A DNA stretch of 64,000 nucleotides from Dermatophagoides farinae (taxonomy: Eukaryota; Arthropoda; Arachnida; Sarcoptiformes; Pyroglyphidae), in contig NC_134680.1 in assembly GCF_024713945.1 (NCBI RefSeq), forward strand, positions 2,380,001 through 2,444,000, in the 5' to 3' direction. The notes beneath the pieces were generated by a model. The model saw only the letters and a program-made list of their open reading frames with translations. It ran no database searches and was not told the DNA's origin. Of the stretch, positions 1 through 12,750 are shown piece by piece. A program made the translations under genes and the position numbers. How positions within the stretch are numbered: position 1 is the stretch's first letter; the number at the start of each line of letters is the position of its first letter.

Positions 1-3000
1 ACGGAAGTCAAATGATATATATAGTGTACATATATGTCGATCAAACAATCAAGACAATAAAATCAATGTAATTATTCGTTGATGATGATAATAATTTAGA
101 TTTTCTTAAAAATTAACTATTCAATCAAATGATTATACAACAAGAAAAACATACAATTCCGGTTAACAATTAATGATAATGATGATACGATAATAATATG
201 ATCGGGTCACCAATTTTTTGTTTGTTTGTTGTTGTTGTATGTTGTTGAATTCGAATAAACATTGATATAAATTCTGGCTTGAATGATGATGATGATTTTT
301 TTTTTCTCGATTCATCAACCACGATTATATTCAATGACGATGATTATTCGTAGAATGAATGAAAAACAAAGAATTCTTTTTTCACCATTCCTTTATATAA
401 AAATGTGATGAAAAAAACCTGACCACTTGTTTGTACTTTTATCGCGATTGCGTTATATATTATTATCATCATTATTATTAATCCATGAATAGGTGTAACA
501 CTAAACTATTTCAAAAAAAGTTGCGCCGACATTGTCTATATATATACAATATATATCTGTAGATGATGGTTTTTTATTCTCTCCTATTCTCTATTTCTCT
601 CTTTCTCTTTCGCTTTGGCTGGGTGGAGGGGTGTGTGCGTGTGAAATATGATAAAATTTTTCATCTAGAATTCATCATTCGTCATCATCATCATCATCAT
701 GATCATCAAACAAACATCTTCACCGCCCATAACTTTTTAGGAATTCTTTTTTAATTTTTTCTCTCTTTCTCTCTCTTTCTGTGAACGACATTTAAGAATT
801 TTTTCACATTTTTACATTGTTCATATTCTTGATAATTTTTGTCACTATTTTGTTGTTTTATTGATTTTTTGTAACTATAATTATCATCAATGTGTAATTT
901 TGTTCATGGTCAAAACTTTCAAAGTAAAGAATATTTTTGTTTTCAAACATAATGAAAATGTCAAAAAAATTGTTACCACTTTCAATACAAAATAGTGGAA
1001 ACAAAATGTTAATGGTTATAATCTTTGAATCATCATTAAATCATAATCAACAACTTAATGATTGTTGTCTTGACTGTTGTTGTTTTATTTTGATGTAAGA
1101 AAAGAATTTAACCAAAGAAATGGATCAATAAAAAAGATGGTACTCTCATCGATTTAAGAATCTGTCAGGTTCATATATATGGCATAACCTTTTATAATCA
1201 GATTACAATCACATTCATGAAAGTGTGTGTAAACATTATGTACTTTCAATTTTTTTTTGGGGGGAGATACCATCCATCTATTCAATCATGGCAAACATCA
1301 TCTTCATCATTAGTAATAATGAAAAAAAATAATAAAAACTGATTATAGACCCGATCCCATTACCATTGCAATTACAAATGAACATTTTGAACAATTGAAT
1401 GAAGTGAAGGGAAAAGAAAGAGGGAAGAAATGATGTAATAAAAATCAGAATCAACAACAACAGCAACAACAACAACAATAAATAAAAAAGAAAATAAATA
1501 TAAAAAAGTAAATTGTCCACTACCATCACTAATAGTAAAATGGTGAGGTAAGATCTTGATTGATGTATACATTAAGGCTTCGACGTTGGCTGGATATATT
1601 TCGCTGAATTTCAATTTGATGAACAAATTGTTGTTTTGTTATTTTGCCAAAATTGTCTATTGCTAAATTCAATATGTTAACCTATGTTACACCTACAGAA
1701 TCACCGCCATCCCCCACTGCTATTTTATTATTTTATTTTTTTTTCTTGTACTATCTTTTTTTTATTTTGTTATCCATCACATCTCATTGAATCTCTTGAG
1801 ATTGTAATGGAAACATTTTTTTTTCGTTTCGTTTCGTTTATTCAACTGAATCCTCAATAGCATTCAATCTTTTGTTTATTTTTTCATTCATTTTAGCTAT
1901 CTAGCTGAGTTTTTCTTTATCTTTGGTTTGTTTCGAAATTCAACGATACAAAACTATTTTTGCTACCTATTATATTCGTACATACATACAAAGACAATTT
2001 TTAAACGAATCAATTTAATTTTGTTGTTGTAATTCAAAATCATCGATTTTTTCTTCACTGTTGACCGGAACCTGAATTAGTACATTTATGTAACATCCCA
2101 TCAATGACAATGAATCATTTATTATATCCTCTTTATTAGGATCTTATTTAGATCATATTATTGTTGTTGAGGGCGTTTTTGTTTGTTTACGTAATATATG
2201 GCTTCATATTACTACAACTTATATCTATCATTTTATTTTATTTCATAAAGAATTTATCCATTCATTTATTACATTCGTTGTGTGTGTTTTTGTGTCGATA
2301 TATTTTAGGTGGGAGCTATATCTGTGTGTGTGTGTTGGATACATCCAATTTTTGGATTCATTAATTTTGTATGACATACATACATGATATATAGGATATG
2401 AACTTGTGAGTTTTAAATTTTTTTTCCACTGCATTTTTTTTCTGGGTTTTTCTTTTTGTTCCAAAAGCTAATCTGGTTTGTTTTTTATTGGATTTTTTTT
2501 TGTTTCGTTTTCATTTTGTACATTGAATTTTTGTTGGTAATTTCGAATTTTTTTTTCTTTTTTGCTTTCAATAAAAAAAATTACAAACATGGTTATAAAA
2601 AAAAGATAGAATCGAAAGAAATGAAAAAGAATTTTTCCATCGTCCATCATCACATAAACATGATGATAATTTTTAATTTTTTTTTCTTTTTTTTTAAATG
2701 GAACAAAAATTGAATTAAATTTTTTTTTTATAGTAAAAACAAATGAAACATTCAATGTTTTATCTATTTTTGGATGTGAATTTTCAAAAAAAAAGAAAAA
2801 ATAAATTTCCGGTATACAGGTGCACACTTGAATTCGTAATGTGGTTGGTTTTTTTCATCATCATCATCATCATTATTATTATTAACAACCATTTGGTACT
2901 TGATATCTGATTCTTCATCATCACCAATGGCAACAATTTCTTTTTTTTTTTGTTACAAACAAATTGGACAGAAAATGAACAAAAAAAAAAATAAGAAGCA

Positions 3001-5391
3001 ATCTTTTTCTTTTTATTCAAATATTCAATTGAAAATTATCAATTTTTTTTGTTTTGTCAGACAAATGCATACAAACAACCATACACAATCATTATTATTG
3101 AATTTGAATTTTTTTTTTTCTCTGAAATCATCAAGAAGATTTCTATGTAAAATATTTTGATTTGTATTCTTTCTACAATTTTTGTTTTAGATTGATAAAC
3201 ATAAACATCCACATTTAGCATTAGGAAAAACAAAACAAAACAAAAAAAATTATATACTAGCGGGCAAATCTAATCTAATCATAACGTATAAATATGAAAA
3301 TAACCCGAATTTGTTACGTTTGTTTTGTTTTATCCGATGATCACATAAAAATTGATTGATGAATGATGATGATGATATATATGTGATGTCTGGAAATTTT
3401 CCTCACAAATCACATTCAATTCAATCCAGACGACGTATTTTCTATAGAAATAGAAATATGTTTATGAGAGAAAAAAAAAGAATTTTTTTCTCATCACCAT
3501 TCAATTCATTCATTCATTTGCCATTATTTTACGAATGTATCTTTGATATGAATGAAAAGAGATGTGAAAAAAAATGGAAATTATTCTGCATTTTTTTTTC
3601 ACATATTCCTATGTAAATATAAAATGTTCTATTCATCATTTTTTGATGCAACTTTTTTTTTTGAATGAATGAAAAAAAAATCCATTTGTGTAGTATTCAG
3701 AAAGAATTCTCCAAGTTGGTTTGGGTGTATGAACAAACAAACAAACAAACAAACTAACAAACAAAAGAAATAACATGTTGATGATTAGTTATGGACATTA
3801 ATGTCATGGATGGATGTGGATGACCAAGTGTATATATTAATATTGTGAATATTGTGAATAAGAAAATTCATTTGAAAATACGGTACATAGATGAATGGAT
3901 ACATGGATAATTCAATTGAATATCAATTTTTATTTTGTTTCCATTTTCATTTCATTTGTGTATTTTTTTTTTTTTTTTTTTTGCCAAACAACTTTATACA
4001 AATACTATGTCTAATAATAAATATGAGAAAAAATGTCGTCAATATTTGTATGAATGAATGAATTAATTAGTAACAGAATATTCTATGCATATTTATTTTA
4101 AATGATCTTTAATATATGATTATCAATTTCAATGATGATTACCATATTTCAATGTTAGAATTTCTTCTTTTCAATCTTCTTTTTTTCAATGATATTTGAT
4201 AAGGATTTAATTGTAAAAAATGAAATGAAAACGGGAAAATCTTATTTTAAATAGTTACTTTAAGAAAAAAAAAATATCTTCGTTTCGGTAGTTGCGTCTT
4301 ATAGTTGCGATTTTATGGTAATTAGAAAAAAATTAATTAACAAAAGCTCATCCGACGTTATCGATCCGATCCAGTGTGTACATAATTGAAGTGTGTTTAA
4401 TAAAAAAAAAAATTCCGTAATTCATCATCATCACCATCCACGATGTCAAAATGATGATCAATGGATGGATGTTATCGATCGATTTCGGGAAACCAATTTT
4501 TAAAGTTGAAAAGTTTTTTTCTCTAACTCAAATTATTAGCGAGAGTGGTGTTTTTCTGGGAAAAATTTTTATGATAATAATAAAAACAAAAAATTCACAA
4601 ATCTTCGTGAACGTTTGATCTGACAATGAACAGATTATTGGCCACGAGAAAACCATATATTTGATACGCGGTTAATGTTCATGTTTGATGATGATGATGA
4701 TGATGTTGAATGATATAAAAAATCCAATTTAAATTTATAAGACACACATCATCGTTCAGCAGCAGCGTTGTAATCTTTTTCTTCAAAAAAAAAGAAACAG
4801 AACAAAACATTCACAACTTTATTTTGATTTGATTTCATCGTTTGAAACAAACAAAACTTTTAGATATCCATGGATGTGTTAATTATTCATACAGTATGTA
4901 TGTTTGTGTCTAACTTAACAAACAACAAAAACAACAATGATGACAACAACCCTAATTGTAGTGTTTTTTCTTTTGTTTCATCATCATCATCATCATCAGC
5001 ATCAATGTCATTCAACATTTTTCCTTTAATGAAAAAAATGGCAAAAAGTTTCAAAAACACATTTTGTTGATTGAAAAAAAATGTTGTGGCTGTGGACGCC
5101 ATCTTAAGGCCAATGTTAGAACTAGCAGATGGTTTTTGAACTTATGGTTTTTTTTTGGAGAAAACTGAATGATGATGATGATGATGATGATAAAAACCAT
5201 TAATTGACATTGAGACGGCATCATATTGTTCTCCGTTCGAAAATTCGGTAAGCTTTTAAAAGGGAGAGCCAAATTTTTGCTTATAAAATTTTTAATTCAT
5301 TTTCATATTCGATTTTTTTCATGGTTGATTTCAAGACGAAATTTAAAATTAATATTTTTTTCCCCTGTAAACAACAAACAACAACAACAAT
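1..5391. other. Intergenic / upstream region without a recognisable gene
   Basis: No reading frame here looks like a protein: the open frames are short and built from poly-T, poly-A and (GAT)n/(CAT)n runs. Homopolymer tracts are frequent (for example T-runs near 3960-3985). A weak TATA-like string near 4714-4721 and an initiator-like TTCAGC near 4755-4760 could mark a promoter for the gene starting at 5392, but their spacing is longer than usual. A possible 5'-UTR splice donor (GTAAGC) lies near 5249. One copy of a short dispersed repeat is listed separately. Confidence 0.5.
4241..4294 (+). repeat. Short dispersed repeat, copy 1
   Basis: This stretch of about 54 bp, ending in ATCTTCGTTTCGGTAGTTG, is repeated almost base for base at 27148-27202 in the same orientation. 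Differences are confined to a 3-base indel and the length of the A run. The surrounding sequence is not obviously shared. The repeat does not encode protein and matches no family I can name. It may be the core of a small non-autonomous element or a conserved regulatory piece. Confidence 0.6.
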
Positions 5392-6671
5392 ATGAATACC
5401 AACACCGTGAATAGCAGCAATAATAATCCGATTGTGAATGATGTTGAAGATATTAAAACGGTTACATATTTCCAGAATCAACCAATACAACAACAATGGT
5501 TTATGGTCGTCAGTCATGGCCGAATACCGATGTTTAATGCACCTGAACAACGTTGTCGACGACAATCTGAATTGAAATCCATTGCTAAATCGGTACAAAT
5601 GGATATGGATCGTCGTAAATTGATGATGAAAATCACTAATAATGATAATGATGAGCAACATTCATTGGAATTAAAATTCTATTCACCACAAGATTATCGT
5701 TTCGAGTATTCAATCGATTGTCGTCGTATGGATATATTTCGTCGTTCGAAAAAAGATCGAACATATTTTTATTTTACATTAGAATGTCCTGATACATCAA
5801 CTCCGATTTCCGTGGTTAATTTGTCCAATCAACAACAACAACAAAATTGAAACAACAACAAGATCGACAATTTCAATATGAATGTCATATGTATCATGCT
5901 ATAAGCATTTCAAATGCCGAATTTATTGCCGATCTTATGGATAAACAAGTTCAATTGAATTTGAAAAATCAGAAAAATTTCCAACGGTCCACAATTGTTG
6001 ATAAACGAAAAAAATTGTCCAAAAAAATGAATAAAGATGATGATAATATGAATAATGAAAATAATGTAATTAATTCGGCCAAAAACCTGTCTGTTGTTTT
6101 ACCTGAAATTGAAAATGTTCGTAGCTGTTCATCGACAAGCATTGAACAATCACATCCATTAGATCGATCATTGGATGAAGTTATGTTGGCCATGCATCAT
6201 GTACCATCATTATTGGATCTAGAATTATCATCAAAAACAACTATTGGAACGAATAATAATAACAATGTTCAATTTGATTTGGCCTATTCAGACTGTAGCG
6301 AACCACAACAAAAGCCATCATCTAGTAATAATCCATTCTTATCGATTGTAAATTCATTACCGATAGCTACATCAAATTGGAATAATGTTCTGAATATTAA
6401 CGTAAATGAACCGGTATCATCATTATCAACAACAGCGAAACCAATGTCGACTTTATCAAATGGAAATTCACAATCAACGATTAGTCTACCGAAATTATTA
6501 ATGGTAAAAAATGATATTTCCAAAAATGAATTACAAAAATCTAGTCCATTAGATAATCATAACAGTATATTTGATGATGATTTCGATACATTCATATCGA
6601 ATCGTATTACGAATGAATTAATGAAAACCAATCAAAATCAATCGGCAACCACTACTACTAAAAATAAATAA
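5392..6671 (+). CDS. PTB-like adaptor protein, reading frame broken once
   Basis: Two overlapping frames seem to make one protein. The first runs from the ATG at 5392 to 5850 and the second is open from about 5820 to the stop at 6671. They meet inside a glutamine (CAA) tract around 5830-5862, where one extra A would make a single frame of about 425 residues. I tested GT-AG introns across the junction and found none with matching phase, so an indel in the repeat (assembly error or polymorphism) is more likely than splicing. The end of part one and the start of part two (YECHMYHA followed by a helical NAEFIADLM stretch) resemble the C-terminal half of a phosphotyrosine-binding (PTB/PID) fold. 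The rest is Asn/Ser-rich and carries an NPF tripeptide and a DDDFDTF string, as in endocytic adaptors such as Numb or Dab. The PTB assignment is inference from pattern only. Confidence 0.45.
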
Positions 6672-7954
6672 ACGAACGTTCGAAAAAAAAAATCAAATCG
6701 ATAATTTGATATTTCTGTAAGGATTAAACTAAATCTTATCCAATCTAATCTAATAATTTTTTAAATATCATTTCAGCTTTGTTGATGATGACAATGATCA
6801 TGTTTTTATTCAAATGTTTTTTCTTCTCCATTTGTAACCACAAGAACTTTCAAAAAAAAAAAAAAAAAATCAATCAATCAATTATGTTTTATTATCTTTA
6901 TTAATGGTTTTGTTTATTTTAAATGTTTTAAATATATCATCATCAACATCATATAGTTTTTCAAATTGTTCATGAAATCTTTCAACAACAACAACAAAAA
7001 AAAATAATCTATCCAAGAATACTTGAAATGAAATAAATCTTAATATTCTATATATTTCCTATCCTGTTTGTTGTCGTTCTACTGATTAATCAAATGTAAA
7101 TTCTCAATAACCAACAATATCAATTTAAAAGCTATGCCAAAAAAGATATCAATCAATCAAAGATAAACTAATACACACAATGCTTATCTCAATGATAAAA
7201 ATTGAAAAACAATAGAGAGAAAACAACTGATTTTTTCGTTTATTTGTTCAGAAAAAAAAACATTTAATGAAAACATATGTCAATATTTTTGGGTCATCAT
7301 TATCATTATCATTTTTTTTTTGTTGGAAAAAAAGGAATCAATAAAAACAAACACTAAAAACAATCACTTGTACACATAAGACACACACACACACAAACAT
7401 CATCCTCATCAATACAGGAAAATTATTGCTATTTGATTTTTTTTTCAATTCCATAAAAATGTTTCCGTCTTTTCTGTTTGTTTGTTTGCCAGTCTGATCT
7501 ATTCTGTTTTGTTCTGTTCTTTTTCAAATGTAACAAATTTTTTTTCTTCAAATTTGTAGGTGTGTGTGTGTGTGTGTGGGCATTTTAGGATCAAAGTGGG
7601 TGATCGATATTTGATTAGATTAAATTCAAAATCAAATGAAAAATTAAGAATATCTCTTTCTGTTTGATTTGTTTGTGTGTGTGTGTGTGTGGTGTATGAG
7701 TGTGTGCAAATTCTAATAATAACCATAATCCGTTGATATAATCATAATAATAATAAATAATGGATTGTTGAATTTAATCGTTGATTCGTTCGTTTTTTTT
7801 TTGCTGATTAATATTAAGTACGTGCGCGCAAAAAAAAACTCGTATTTTTTGATTTGTTTTTTTTGAAAGGAAAAAAATTATCGATTTGTTTGTTTTTTTC
7901 TTGGTGATGATAAAATATAGTGGTAATGATGGTTGTGGTGGTTGGTGATGGTCA
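6672..7954. other. Intergenic region between convergent genes
   Basis: This stretch of about 1.3 kb separates two genes whose 3' ends face each other. I see no coding frame beyond short GT/CA-repeat artefacts. It contains (TG)n tracts near 7560-7578 and 7675-7691, several A and T runs, and AATAAA-like strings that could serve the 3' ends of either neighbour. Confidence 0.5.
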
Positions 7955-9241
7955 TTATTGTTTTGTTGTTTTTGTTAGTTCAGGAGTTTCTGTTGTCGTT
8001 ATTGTTATTGGTTGTTGTTGTCCAAGGATTTCCATTGTTTCCTGTGGCGTAATACTACGTTTACGGCCCCACATTCCACGTAATTTATTCCAATGTGTCG
8101 GTGCAGCCATACCAATTGATCGTTTTTCTTTTTTGTTCGTTCGTTCGTATTTGTGTTTTGTTTATTTTCAATTGTAAAATCAAGATTAGAATATGAATGA
8201 TTAGTATTTTCATGACATGGTTATGATATATGGATGATCAAACATACTTTTGCCCCAAGCGGATGACATTTTATTCCATGTTGCTGTACGACGACGTCTA
8301 CCCCACATACCATGTAATTGATTCCAATTATTTACTGCTGCTGTATTACGTTTACGACCCCAGGCACCTTTCAGATTATTCCAGTTACGTGTTTCAATCG
8401 GAATCTTTGATAATGGTGATAATCGTTTTCCTAAACAACATGAAATAATGTTATTATATCAAACAAATCGCAAATTGAATTAAATGTAAACATCGATATC
8501 ATTTTTCTGTTTTTTTTCTGGTTGTGATACTAACCCCAAGCTGATTGTAGTTTATTCCAATTACCCGCACGTTTACCCCAAGCACCTAGAATAGATAGAA
8601 AATAAAAAGTGAATAAAATTTTAAAAGTCTATCAATCAATCAATCAGTTTACCATTAAATTTATTCCATTGATTACGTTTTTCCCATTGATTATAATATT
8701 CGCTTATTGGTTGTTGTTGTTGTTCCAGATAATAATCAACCAAAGATGATGGATGATCCATTATAATTGATCCTAAACCCTGATCATCATTTATCATGCC
8801 ATCATTATTATTGTTAATATCATAATAATAATCAATTGGATATAATAAATCATTCATTGATTGTTGTTGTACATCATCATCATGTAATTCATCTGGATTC
8901 ATAATTTGTTCATTTTCTTTCTGACCAAATCTTATATTCATTGGTGATGATGATAATTTATGTGGCATATTTAAATGTAATAAACCAGAATCATCCGTTG
9001 ACCTTTGTTCATTATTATTATTATTATTGGATATCGATGATGATGATGATGACGATGATGGTTGTAATGAAGATGATGATGATAATGGAACAAACATTAA
9101 TGGATCAAGAATATCAGCTTGTTGTTGTTTTTGATGATGATAAGATGATGATGGTGGTAAAGTTGCCGATACACTCATTGTCATTATCATCATTATAATG
9201 GCCAATAAGGCCATCAATGATAATGATGATCGTAAATTCAT
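7955..9241 (-). CDS. Mip: Myoinhibitory peptide / allatostatin-B precursor
   Basis: Precursor of W(X6)W-amide neuropeptides, which inhibit visceral muscle and hormone release through the MIP/sex-peptide receptor. Exons by GT-AG rules and matching phase: 8653-9241, 8535-8585, 8248-8430, 7955-8127 (331 aa). The chosen ATG at 9241 opens a strong signal peptide; an upstream in-frame ATG at 9400 would add 53 residues before it. Six predicted amides have exactly six residues between the tryptophans: NQWNKFNGAW, AGNWNKLQSAW, NWNNLKGAW, NTAAVNNWNQLHGMW, TATWNKMSSAW and SIGMAAPTHWNKLRGMW. Each is followed by Gly and basic convertase sites (KR, RKR, RRRR or KKKR). The NWNNLKGAW peptide follows a single Arg, so it may be made N-terminally extended. 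A long Ser/Asn/Asp-rich spacer separates the signal peptide from the first peptide. Introns 2 and 3 split the amidation-Gly and the cleavage-Lys codons. Confidence 0.93.
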
Positions 9242-11888
9242 ATTTTGATTTGAATAATTATTATATGAATCAATAAATGTATCGCATTCCTGAATCAATC
9301 GTGTTGATTGTTTATCATTATCGTTGGTTTGTTGTTGTTTTAATGTTTCATTTATATCCATAAAATATTTACCAATATTTGTTGGTTGTCGACTATTCAT
9401 TTTGTTTTGTTTTGACAATTTTTATTTCTTTATTTTATTTTTATTTTTTTTTTATCGATAACAATTTCGATAATTCAATTTATTCGTCTTTTAACCAACT
9501 TGATTCCTTGGATCACGATTATATTTCTAGATTGTTTGCGATTTTGAAAAGACAAAAATTATTATTTTTAGAAATTGGATTCAGATTCAGATTAACGATA
9601 TGATGTGATATATTTAATGATTGTGAAATTAATATTTTTTGATATTTTTATTTTTTCACTTCTAAAATTATTATCAATTTTTATTTTCATTTTTTTATGG
9701 CTTATTCGAGAATCGGGACCGAAAATGAAAATTTTTTTTTTCTTTTGCTTTCAATTTAATTTACCTTGGCAATGTTTTTTTTGTTGTTGTTGTTGTTGTT
9801 GTTGTAGTTTTTATAATTAACAACAACAATGGCCTAATCATTATCATCAGCATTCACAATTCGAAATTTATCTTATCTTATCTTTTAAACACACACACAC
9901 TCACAAACTCCTAGTAAGGGAAATATATTTTTATTACTGTTGTTTTTTGTTTACAAACTATAAATATATCTATACTATATATACTACTATTCTATATGTC
10001 TATTCTACATTTCATTTCATTCTATATGTGAATCAATATTATAAACATTTCATGGAAACAATTATACATGGAATCAATATGAAAAAAAAGTGAAAAAAAA
10101 ATTTTTTTTTCTGAATGAACAACATTTAATGATCATTATATTTGTACTATACCAACAACAAAAACAAAAAAAAAGTGATTACTATAATTACCTATATCTA
10201 TTATAATTATTATCATGCAAACAAAAAAATATTCAACACCATCAGTTTCATCATTGAAAAAAAATAGTGTATGAAAATATTATAAAAGTTACCTGTATAA
10301 ATGTGAAATATGAATGACCTTAGGAAACCATATTATATTTCATTCATATCATTTTTTTTTTGTTTAATTTCTATTATTGTACAAATTAACAAAGGTCCAG
10401 GGTTATGGTCCATTAATCACTATCATCGTCATCATTCATTAGTGGACGACGATTATCCATACAATGTTACCAAAAAAAAAAAAAAAAAAAAAAAAAAAAT
10501 TCAGTTTTGTTTTGCATTTCAGCCATATGGTCGTCATTAGCCAATACCAAAATCATCATCAATTATCATTTGATTTATCTATTTTTTTTCTGGATAATTT
10601 TATTTCAAAACACATACACAACATTAAAAAAAATGCCTGCTGTATTCACGAATTTTGATAATTTGTCATTTTGATTCGATGGGATATATTGGTAATTGAT
10701 GAAGATGATGATAATGATGCCAACAGTTTACTCTTTTCTGAAAAATCATCATTATTATTATCATTATCATTTTATTGGATGTAAATCATAAAAATTTATT
10801 TTATAATAGTGATGATATTGATAAAATCATAAAAAAAAAATCTAGTTTACATAGGTTGAAATAGAATCGAACCAACTGAGTGAAATTCGATATATTTTGT
10901 TTATATGTTAAGTCAGATTTATTTTGCTAGCTCTTTTTCTCATAGTCCTCATATTCTTATTTTATCGTTAATAATAATGATCACAAATCAATGGACTAAC
11001 TGGCTTGAATCATTGAATCAAAATCCTTTGAATGGAAATTCATTATTTTGAAAAAAGTCATTCATAATACAATGATGATGACACCATGTTGTGGTTGTCA
11101 ACACCAATTGAAGAATTCTAATGACTATTCATCATCATCAGGAATGGATTCAAAGGAATTTATTATAAATTCATAGAATTCGAGCAATTGACTTCATTCT
11201 TCATGTTTATGTTTTTGCCTCATTTTTTTTATCTATAGATCAAAATTATGAGGCTTTCTGTAACAGTCCAAGAATCTTATATCCATTATCGGTTTTTTCT
11301 TCTGCACTAACATCATTTTCATTTTCCGTTTGAAAAAAAACTTTGTCATTTCATTCCATTTGTCGATTCCGTCATCAATTTATACTTTCATCTCAAATCA
11401 TCAATGCATACATTAACACAAGAAGCATTTATTGGTATGTCTCACTCTTTGAATGAAAAATAAGAATATCAAAAAAAAACTAAGAATCATCCTGTATATT
11501 TTTCTTTTACAGTTATCAGGATTCATTATCATCATCCTCATCATCAATGCTTGATTTGCACAATAGCGCCGGAAACAATGCATGTATGTGTATGTCTATT
11601 GGGGGGGATGGAACAAAAATTTTATTACCCACTTGCCCTTTTTTTAATAAATATCATCCATCATTCCATTCTTATTAAATTCACTTTCACTAATTGGAAA
11701 TACATATGATGATGATCATGATGAACAATATATTATGATGACAAAGTATATGTGACCGGAGGATAAAAAGTTTCTTTTTATTTGTCTTTTATATTTATTA
11801 TTTGGATGTAACAATAATGATAATTGGCAATATTTTCCAGATACAACATGTTAAAGATTAAATACTATATTGTTGACATGAAACAACA

Positions 11889-12750
11889 ATGACATTAATT
11901 GATTATTATAATAAGGATTTTATATTCCATAGATATGTGATGTCCTTCAAAGAACATCGTAAAATAAAAACGCAATTTCCTTTTCCTTTAATTTTGGCCC
12001 ATATTTTTGGATCAAAATCATCAAATACCGTTTGGAAAAAACTTGGTCATGAATCATCAACCAATTGGATATTCAACCAACAACAATCGATGTGAAACTT
12101 GTTTAGAAAATGTTCATGCTTTCGATCAAGGACAATGATAAAAGCATCACTGTCCATCATAAAATCAGAATTCAATCGAATCTTAACGGATTATGGACTC
12201 GGCAAACGCTAATATTTGTATACCACTATTAGATGAAATTCCGTTCTTTATTATGACAAGAACGAGTCGAATGAGCACTCGGAAGCGTTGATTTGAAAGA
12301 ATATGTGAAAGACATATCTGCTCAACAAGTGTTTGCAGTTTATAACACTGGTAAGGACAACAATTTATCCGATTATTTTCAATCTCATCTACTTACAAAT
12401 CATAGCCAAGATCCTTTTATATGAAGTTTCTACAAAGAAAAACTTTTGAAAAAAGTTTCTTTTACAATATTATTCAAAATTGGTAAAACAAATTCTCCAT
12501 TATGCCAATGGTGATGATCCAGAAAATAAAGAATTGTCATTTCATGGCAAACAACATCATCACCACTACTACTAGAACTAATCATTCAAATTAATCTTTA
12601 AAAAGAACAAAACAAAGACACTTACATAAAATTCTGTATTCTTATTGGTAAAATGAATCATTCCAGATTCATATATATATTTTCGAGAAAGTTGTATACA
12701 TTTGATTACCAATGACCTTCTTAATCGTCGTAAAACTTTTCACAACCGAC
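11889..12750 (+). pseudogene. Decayed protein-coding relic, family unknown
   Basis: Pieces that read like ordinary protein rather than repeat translation follow one another on the plus strand. They are a 68-residue open piece from 11889, a segment around 12280-12420 containing the string SAQQVFAVYNTGKDNN, and a terminal piece near 12675-12750 containing HLITNDLLNRRKTFHNR. They are interrupted several times, no single frame covers them, and no intron scheme joins them cleanly. I do not recognise the family. It could also be a gene with short exons that I failed to resolve, but the density of stops favours a relic. Confidence 0.3.

Noticed and set aside
2468-2827. 119-codon minus-strand frame
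   Set aside because: Low-complexity Lys/Phe composition from A/T runs.
5840-5862. Programmed ribosomal frameshift in the PTB-like gene
   Set aside because: No X-XXY-YYZ heptamer or obvious downstream structure; an indel in a repeat is simpler.
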